A stretch of DNA of 18,259 nt from an uncultured Solirubrobacteraceae bacterium (GTDB taxonomy: Bacteria > Actinomycetota > Thermoleophilia > Solirubrobacterales > Solirubrobacteraceae), in assembly GCA_955652345.1 (NCBI GenBank), contig CATPBV010000148.1:1-18259 (forward strand), read 5' to 3'. How positions within the stretch are numbered: the first letter of the stretch is position 1; every line of letters starts with the position of its first letter. The notes beneath the pieces were generated by a model that was not told where the DNA came from, did not search any database, and saw only the letters and a list, made by a program, of their open reading frames with translations. Below, piece after piece: positions 13,307-18,259 of the stretch. A program made the translations under genes and the position numbers.

Positions 13307-14836
13307 ATGGACCCCCGTGAAGAGCTCAGACGGATCTTCGGCTTCTCCGAGTTTCGTCCTGGCCAGCCGGAAGCGGTGTCCGCCGCCCTAGCCGATCTCG
13401 ACGCGCTGGTGGTGATGCCCACCGGGGCCGGCAAATCGCTCTGTTACCAGCTCCCTGCGCTTGTTCGCGGCGACCTGACGCTCGTGGTCTCGCCGCTCGT
13501 CTCGCTGATGCGCGACCAGGTGCAGGCACTGCGCGCAATCGCGCCTGGACGGGTCGAGGTCGTCAACGCTCAGCAAGGGAGCGCCGCCAACGAACAGGCG
13601 CTCGAGCGCGTCGCTGCGGGCGGGACTCGGCTCCTATACGCAGCGCCGGAGCGCTTCGGCGCGCGAGGGTTCGCCCAGCGCCTCGGCTTTGGACGCGTCG
13701 GCCTGTTCGTCGTCGACGAGGCGCACTGCGTGTCTCAATGGGGCCACGACTTCCGACCCGAGTACTTCGCTCTCGCTGACGCCGCACAGAAGCTTGGCGC
13801 CCGCGCGACCATGGCGGTCACTGCGACAGCCACTCCTCGTGTCGCCGACGACATCACCAGCCGGCTGGCGCTCCGAAGCCCCGTTCGGGTCAGGACCGGG
13901 TTCGACCGTCCGAACCTGGAGTTCGAAGTGGTCCGCTGTGGCGCCGCCGCGGAAAAGCGCCGGCGGATCGCCGCGGCCCTGGCGCCGCCGGATGCGCTCC
14001 CCGCGATCGTGTACGTCGGTACCCGGGAGGCCAGCGAAGCGCTCGCGACCCATCTGACGCGCGCACTTTCCGTGCCGGTGCTTCCGTACCACGCTGGCCT
14101 CGACCGCGGGCTGCGCTCAGTTACCCAGGAGCGGTTCATGTCGGGCGCCTGCCGCGTGATCGTCGCGACGAATGCTTTCGGGATGGGAATCGACAAGGCG
14201 AACGTACGGACCGTCTGTCACGCGTCCGTGCCGACGTCGCTCGAGGCCTATTACCAAGAGGCCGGCAGAGCCGGGCGTGACGGACTCCGGGCCCGCTGCC
14301 TGTTGTTCGCGGAGAAGCGCGACAAAGGGCTGCACGTGTTCTTCATCGAGCGCTCGCGGATTCCCGACGGGACGTTCGAGCACGCAGCGGAGCGGCTTCG
14401 CTGGGCGGGGCTCGACGGCCGCTATGACATCGAGGCATCTGAGCTGCTGGCGGTCGTCGCACCTCCGAGGCGGGCCCGCTCGAAACACGCAAGAGCTCCC
14501 GGGACCACGCTCGATGATGCGGAGCTGCTGCGGGCGATCGTCGGGCACTTGGCGCGAGCGGGGATGGTCGTGCCCGAGCCCTCGCCCCCGGACCGGTTGG
14601 CCGGGCGGATCTGCGATGACGCTGACGCCCGGGCGCTCGCGCTGTGTCGCGGTGCAGCGCGCGACGCGGAGCGGGCCCGCTGGCGCCAGTACCGGGCGAT
14701 CTGGGACTACGTCGAGAGCGCCCGCTGCAGGCGAACGACGCTGCTCGCCCACTTCGGCGATGCCGGCGCCGGCTCGCCCCGCGGTGACTGCTGTGACGTC
14801 TGCCGGGCCGCCGTGGGGACGGCGCGCGCGGCGTGA
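13307..14836 (+). CDS. recQ: RecQ-family ATP-dependent DNA helicase
   Basis: A 509-residue 3'-5' superfamily 2 DNA helicase for recombination and replication-fork repair. Motif 0 is FGFSEFRPGQPEAV (11-24), Walker A MPTGAGKSLCYQLP (37-50), DEAH box VVDEAHCVSQWGHDFRPEY (135-153), motif III AVTATATP, motif V VIVATNAFGMGIDK and motif VI QEAGRAGRDG (317-326). The zinc-binding part appears only near the C-terminus: Cys474 in ARCRRTTLLAHFGD, then Cys495, Cys496 and Cys499 in DCCDVC. About 140 residues (330-470), probably winged-helix-like, precede the zinc part, the reverse of the E. coli order, and no HRDC domain follows. ATG 13307 begins at the first recognisable residue. The stop overlaps the purN GTG by 4 bp. 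Confidence 0.93.
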   Translation: MDPREELRRIFGFSEFRPGQPEAVSAALADLDALVVMPTGAGKSLCYQLPALVRGDLTLVVSPLVSLMRDQVQALRAIAPGRVEVVNAQQGSAANEQALERVAAGGTRLLYAAPERFGARGFAQRLGFGRVGLFVVDEAHCVSQWGHDFRPEYFALADAAQKLGARATMAVTATATPRVADDITSRLALRSPVRVRTGFDRPNLEFEVVRCGAAAEKRRRIAAALAPPDALPAIVYVGTREASEALATHLTRALSVPVLPYHAGLDRGLRSVTQERFMSGACRVIVATNAFGMGIDKANVRTVCHASVPTSLEAYYQEAGRAGRDGLRARCLLFAEKRDKGLHVFFIERSRIPDGTFEHAAERLRWAGLDGRYDIEASELLAVVAPPRRARSKHARAPGTTLDDAELLRAIVGHLARAGMVVPEPSPPDRLAGRICDDADARALALCRGAARDAERARWRQYRAIWDYVESARCRRTTLLAHFGDAGAGSPRGDCCDVCRAAVGTARAA

Positions 14837-15441
14837 ACGTCGCGGTGATCGCGTCGGGTGCGGGCACCAACCTGCAAGCTCTGCTCGACGATCTGCAGGG
14901 TCGGGATGGGATCGCGATCGTGGCCGTGGCGTCCGACAAGGCTGAGGCGCCCGCGCTCGGTCGGGCGCGGGCGGCCGGAGTCGCGACCGAGTGCTTTCCG
15001 CGCGAGGACTATCAGACGCGCGAGGATCGCGATCGAGCGATAGCGGAGTGGCTGACCGCGCGCGGCGCCGAGCTGGTCGTGCTCGCGGGCTACATGCAGC
15101 TGCTGAGCGCCGAGTTCCTGGGGCAGTTCCCAAATCGCGTGATCAACGTCCACCCGGCGCTCCTGCCCGCTTTCCCCGGGATCGGTGCCGTCAAGCAGGC
15201 GGTCGACTACGGCGTCAAGGTGTTCGGGGTAACGGTGCACTTCGTCGACGAGGGAGTCGACAGCGGACCGGTGATCTTGCAGAGGGCCGTGGAACTTCCC
15301 GATGCAATCGATCCGCACGAGGTAGCGGATCGCCTGCGTCCGATCGAGCACGAGCTGCTTCCCGAGGCGGTCCGGCTGATCGCACGCGGGGCGGTCGGCT
15401 TCGACCCGGCGAACCCGCGGCGCGTGGTTGTGGACCGATAG
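14833..15441 (+). CDS. purN: Phosphoribosylglycinamide formyltransferase (GAR transformylase)
   Basis: PurN transfers a formyl group from 10-formyltetrahydrofolate to GAR, the third step of purine synthesis. The 202-residue product shows VAVIASGAGTNLQALLDD at the N-terminus (phosphate-binding loop), LAGYMQLLSAEFLGQFPNRVINVHPALLPAFPG, and HFVDEGVDSGPVILQ. The catalytic trio is Asn105, His107 and Asp143. Length is usual for the family. The GTG start overlaps the recQ stop (GTGA), so PurN synthesis seems coupled to RecQ translation, an unusual partnership. purH starts 11 bp after the stop. Confidence 0.95.
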   Translation: MNVAVIASGAGTNLQALLDDLQGRDGIAIVAVASDKAEAPALGRARAAGVATECFPREDYQTREDRDRAIAEWLTARGAELVVLAGYMQLLSAEFLGQFPNRVINVHPALLPAFPGIGAVKQAVDYGVKVFGVTVHFVDEGVDSGPVILQRAVELPDAIDPHEVADRLRPIEHELLPEAVRLIARGAVGFDPANPRRVVVDR

Positions 15442-15452
15442 AGTCGCGCGCG

Positions 15453-17048
15453 ATGGAGCAGGGCGCGCAGCCCATGACTGGCCTCGAGCCGATCGCCGCC
15501 GGTGAAGTGAAGATCGCCCGTGCGCTGCTGTCGGTGTCCGACAAGACGGGGATCGTGGAGTTCGCGCGTGGCCTCAGGGAGCTGGGGATCGAGATCGTCT
15601 CGACCGGCGGCACCGCCAGGGAGCTGTCCGAGTCTGGCGTCCGCGTCCGCGAGGTCTCGGATCTCACCGGGTTTCCCGAGATCATGGACGGCCGCGTGAA
15701 GACGCTGCATCCGAAGCTCCACGCGGGTCTGCTCGCGCTGCGCGACCACCCAGACCATATGCGCTCCGCCGAGGAACACGACGTCGAATTCATCGATCTG
15801 GTGTGCGTGAATCTGTATCCGTTTGAGCGCGCCGCGGGCAGGCGCGGAGTCTCTGATCAGGAGGTGATCGAGAACATCGACGTCGGCGGGCCGACGATGA
15901 TCAGGGCGGCGGCGAAGAACTTCGCGTTCGTTGCCCCAGTCGTGAGTCCCGAGAGCTATGACGCCGTGCTGGCTGAGCTTCGTGAGCTCGACCGGCAGCT
16001 GTCGCCGACGACGCGGGAGTCCCTTGCCGCGGAGGCCTTCGCCTACACCGCCCGCTACGAGACCGCGATCGCGCGGTGGTTCCAGGAGAAGCACGAGGAC
16101 TTTCCGGAGCTGATGGTGCGCGCGTTCGAGCGCGTGCTCGAGCTCCCCTATGGCGAGAACCCTCATCAGCGGGCGGCGTACTACGCCCAGGTCGGCACCC
16201 GCACCCACGTCCTGTCGATGGTGGCTCAGCTTGGAGGCAGGCCGCTGTCGTTCAACAACCTGCTCGACCTCGATGCGGGACGTCTGCTGCTGGGCGAATT
16301 CCAGGTACCGGCGTGTGTCATCGTCAAGCACAACAATCCTTGTGGAGTCGCGCTCGGCACGACCGCGCTCGAGGCCTACCAGCGAGCGTTCGCCTGCGAC
16401 CCGATGTCGGCGTATGGGGGCGTGATCTGCCTGAACCGGCGCGTGGACGCCGACCTGGCGCAGGCCTTGGTGGAGCACTTCGTCGAAGTGCTGTTCGCCC
16501 GGGGATACGACGACGACGCGGTCGAGGTGCTCGCCAGCAAGCCGAATACGCGGCTCCTCGATGACCGGGAGCGGCGCTCACCGAACATGATCGACCCGCA
16601 CCTTCGCCAGGTGGTGGGAGGGATGCTCGTCCAGGACCGCGATGCCGACCTCGAGGAGCGCGAGGACATGCAGGTGGTCACCAAGCGGCGCCCGACCGAG
16701 CCCGAGTGGAGCGAGCTGCTGTTCGCATGGAAGGTCTCCAAGCACGTTCGCTCCAACGCGATCGTGATCACCCGCGACCTCGCCACGCTCGGGATCGGGG
16801 CGGGCCAGATGAGCCGTGTGGATTCTGTGCGCCTCGCGATCGAGAAAGCGAGCAGCGACCTTCGTGGGGCCGGGCTTGCGTCCGACGCGTTCTTCCCATT
16901 CGCGGACGGCCCGCAGCTCGCGCTCGACGCCGGCATCGAAGCGATCATCCAGCCCGGCGGCTCGGTCCGCGACCCCGACGTGGTTGCAGCCGTCGACGTC
17001 GCCAAGGGCACGATGGTGCTCACCAAGCGGCGGCATTTCCGCCACTGA
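15453..17048 (+). CDS. purH: Bifunctional AICAR transformylase / IMP cyclohydrolase
   Basis: PurH carries out the last two steps to IMP: formylation of AICAR and ring closure. The 531-residue protein has the N-terminal cyclohydrolase (MGS-like fold) with ALLSVSDKTGIVEFARGL, IVSTGGTA, MDGRVKTLHPKLHAGLL and NIDVGGPTMIRAAAKN. The C-terminal transformylase has LPYGENPHQRAAYY, FNNLLDLDAGRLL, VIVKHNNPCGVA with the catalytic Lys-His pair, DPMSAYGGVI and FFPFADG. ATG 15453 was chosen; a second in-frame ATG lies seven codons later (15474). TAGAGT (15439-15444), partly within the purN stop, is a possible -10 box 8 bp before the ATG. The stop shares one base with the next gene (TGATG). Confidence 0.96.
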   Translation: MEQGAQPMTGLEPIAAGEVKIARALLSVSDKTGIVEFARGLRELGIEIVSTGGTARELSESGVRVREVSDLTGFPEIMDGRVKTLHPKLHAGLLALRDHPDHMRSAEEHDVEFIDLVCVNLYPFERAAGRRGVSDQEVIENIDVGGPTMIRAAAKNFAFVAPVVSPESYDAVLAELRELDRQLSPTTRESLAAEAFAYTARYETAIARWFQEKHEDFPELMVRAFERVLELPYGENPHQRAAYYAQVGTRTHVLSMVAQLGGRPLSFNNLLDLDAGRLLLGEFQVPACVIVKHNNPCGVALGTTALEAYQRAFACDPMSAYGGVICLNRRVDADLAQALVEHFVEVLFARGYDDDAVEVLASKPNTRLLDDRERRSPNMIDPHLRQVVGGMLVQDRDADLEEREDMQVVTKRRPTEPEWSELLFAWKVSKHVRSNAIVITRDLATLGIGAGQMSRVDSVRLAIEKASSDLRGAGLASDAFFPFADGPQLALDAGIEAIIQPGGSVRDPDVVAAVDVAKGTMVLTKRRHFRH

Positions 17049-17443
17049 TGGCGGACGCGATCCGGCGTCTGCCGGGCGACCCCCCTTCGCCGTGGGAGGG
17101 TCCGAACGCCTTCAGCCGACTCGTGGTTGCGGGGAATCTCGTGATTCTCGGCGGAACCACCTCGGTCGATCCGAACGGCGTTGTCCTTGGCGAGACGCCC
17201 TACGACCAGGCTCGGGAGATCCTCGCCAAGATCGAGCGGGAGCTCGCCAGGGTGGAGAGTTCGCTTGCCACCGTGATCCAGACGCGGATTTACGTGACCG
17301 ACATCTCCCGCGCGGACGAGGTCGGGCGGGCTCATGCGGAAGCCTTCGCACAGACGCCCCCGGCGATGACGATGGTCGAGGTGAGCGCCCTGATCCACCC
17401 GAGGATGCTTGTGGAGATCGAGGCGATCGCGCTCCTGGGGTGA
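17048..17443 (+). CDS. RidA/YjgF-family protein lacking the conserved arginine
   Basis: A 131-residue protein of the Rid (YjgF/YER057c/UK114) family, small trimeric proteins. RidA itself hydrolyses reactive enamine/imine intermediates. Seen: SRLVVAGNLVILGGTTSVDPNG, YDQAREILAKIERELARVESSL, VIQTRIYVTDISR and the closing VEVSALIHPRMLVEIEAIAL. In E. coli RidA the segment PARSCVEV carries Arg105, which holds the substrate carboxylate. Here the segment is PAMTMVEV, with Met107 at that place, so the protein likely belongs to a Rid subgroup without standard imine deaminase activity. ATG 17048 overlaps the purH stop by one base, so it is the last gene of the recQ-purN-purH unit. A RidA homologue (YabJ) is also linked to purine regulation in Bacillus subtilis. 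Confidence 0.88.
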   Translation: MADAIRRLPGDPPSPWEGPNAFSRLVVAGNLVILGGTTSVDPNGVVLGETPYDQAREILAKIERELARVESSLATVIQTRIYVTDISRADEVGRAHAEAFAQTPPAMTMVEVSALIHPRMLVEIEAIALLG

Positions 17444-17503
17444 CGCGTGGCTCGGCGTAGCGATCGGTCTCTGGTCCCTGCCCGGGTGCGATCATGACCT
17501 TTG

Positions 17504-17576
17504 GCCGCCGTAGCTCAGCTGGCAGAGCAGCGGACTTTTAATCCGAAGGTCGTGGGTTCGATCCCCACCGGCGGCA
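17504..17576 (+). tRNA. tRNA-Lys (anticodon UUU)
   Basis: The sequence folds as a full cloverleaf: acceptor GCCGCCG (17504-17510) with CGGCGGC (17569-17575), D stem GCTC/GAGC, anticodon loop CTTTTAA with TTT at 17537-17539, five-base variable loop and T arm GTGGG-TTCGATC-CCCAC. The discriminator is A17576 and CCA is not encoded. The anticodon stem GCGGA/TCCGA has a G-A mismatch at the 27-43 position. It is separate from the ridA-like gene by 60 bp. Confidence 0.97.
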
Positions 17577-17594
17577 TCAGAAAAGCGCTGGGAA

Positions 17595-17636
17595 CCTGCA
17601 ACTTAGGGATGCAGGACGTTTCCGCGGAAACGTTTT
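17595..17636 (+). terminator. Tandem hairpins downstream of tRNA-Lys
   Basis: CCTGCA (17595-17600) and TGCAGG (17610-17615) form a 6-bp stem with a 9-base loop. Directly after it lies an 18-bp perfect palindrome (17616-17633, core CGTTTCCGCGGAAACG) followed by TTT. The second stem plus T run is a reasonable intrinsic terminator for the tRNA transcript. An 18-bp perfect palindrome could also be a protein-binding site. Confidence 0.5.
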
Positions 17637-18259
17637 GTGTCCCCAATGTGTCCCGAGATCTGCGTAAGTCCGGGCGGCTCGCAGCGGATGGCGGGGTCAG
17701 GCCGGGAGGCAGCGAGACCAATCCTCAGGCTGGGTCGATCGATTGACGAAGGACCATCGAGAAGAGCTACGCGATCCGGGGTTCCGTTTGGCATCTCTGT
17801 GCTTGTGGCGGTCTTAGACGGGAAGCGTCGTTAGAGCAAGCGGAACCGCCGCCGAGCGCCTCGACGACTGGAGGATCCTGGGTGCAGTTCCGGCTCGCAA
17901 CGCGCGTAGCTCGCTGGGGCGGCAACCGCAGTTCGCGTAAATGCGGAACCAAAGAATGTAGGCGGGTCAGCTTTGGCTTGTTCACGATCGGTCTACGCTT
18001 CGCTCGCGATGGCCCTGATCACGCTCCGCCTTGAGCTGCCGGCGCACTTTCTGGACGTCCGTGGCCAGCGCGCGGGTTTCGTGCTGCTGGCAGCCGCCCC
18101 GCAAGCGCTGGCTCGCCAGCCGGCCCGAAACGAGTGAACCGGCCGCCAAGCAGCAGCGCCACGATCGATGGCTCATATGCCGCGCGCCTGTGAGCCGTCA
18201 GCGCGAAGACCCGTGTGTGTGCGCGTTGGCTCGCCGCCGCTGGCCGGCAAAGGAACTGA
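17637..18259. other. Region without supportable gene
   Basis: About 620 bp to the window end. Short open frames exist on both strands, but none has a recognisable domain, a good start context or a sensible protein composition. A direct repeat TGTGTCCC-CAA-TGTGTCCC (17636-17654, period 11) sits at its left edge. The tRNA 3' end is not repeated in this region, so no attachment-site pair is visible. It could contain the decayed start of an element inserted at the tRNA, or plain intergenic DNA. Confidence 0.4.

Noticed and set aside
14991..15452. Upstream extension of PurH
   Set aside because: It runs through purN in another frame and lacks homology.
17515..17721. Minus-strand small protein ending with GIEPTTFGLKVRCS
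   Set aside because: This is the antisense translation of the tRNA-Lys gene, a well-known false annotation.
17982..18176. Possible small minus-strand protein near the right edge
   Set aside because: No recognisable domain or ribosome binding site; composition is not convincing.
1..18259. CRISPR array, transposase, integrase or rRNA
   Set aside because: No regularly spaced repeats, no DDE or tyrosine-recombinase motifs and no rRNA sequence were seen.

Overview
The window is high-GC (estimated by eye at two thirds G+C) bacterial chromosome. Dense packing with 1-bp and 4-bp gene overlaps, GTG/TTG starts, several genes with no Shine-Dalgarno sequence and the PurS/PurQ/small-PurL set suggest a Gram-positive high-GC lineage. 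I would guess Actinomycetota, perhaps Thermoleophilia/Solirubrobacterales, but no rRNA or taxonomic marker is present. The backbone is a purine-biosynthesis locus.

Layout. 1-655: C-terminal part of purB (adenylosuccinate lyase), cut by the window edge and apparently lacking its catalytic signature loop. 684-1327 (minus): a VapC-like PIN toxin and a ribbon-helix-helix antitoxin, overlapping by 4 bp, behind an AT-rich promoter with a 12-bp palindrome. 1457-2218: 3' remnant of an archaeal-type aspartyl-tRNA synthetase gene with an in-frame TAG. 2260-2672 (minus): a GFA-family zinc protein gene broken by one frameshift. 2903-5985: four abutting plus-strand genes, namely two tandem ferritin-like proteins, an L,D-transpeptidase and a membrane-anchored TPR/Sel1-like protein. 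6046-6849 (minus): a PfkB-family sugar kinase, divergent from purC. 6938-12450: purC-purS-purQ-purL-purF. 12519-13256: a SAM methyltransferase. 13307-17443: recQ-purN-purH-ridA-like, overlapping or closely spaced. 17504-17576: tRNA-Lys(UUU), followed by two hairpins and about 620 bp with no supportable gene.

How the genes work together. PurF makes phosphoribosylamine, PurN formylates GAR, PurS/Q/L make FGAM, PurC makes SAICAR, PurB releases AICAR and PurH closes the ring to IMP. purD, purM and purE/K are not here. Compared with the classical purB-C-S-(Q)-L-F-M-N-H order, about 6.3 kb of unrelated genes separate purB from purC, and a methyltransferase plus recQ occupy the place where purM often sits between purF and purN.

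Most notable points: the purB deletion, two visibly broken genes and a toxin-antitoxin pair clustered between purB and purC, the ferritin/L,D-transpeptidase/TPR operon as a possible undescribed envelope system, a perfect 9+9 bp inverted repeat between pfkB and purC, a RecQ with unusual domain order translationally coupled to purN, and a RidA-family protein lacking the key arginine. No CRISPR array, transposase, integrase or rRNA was seen.
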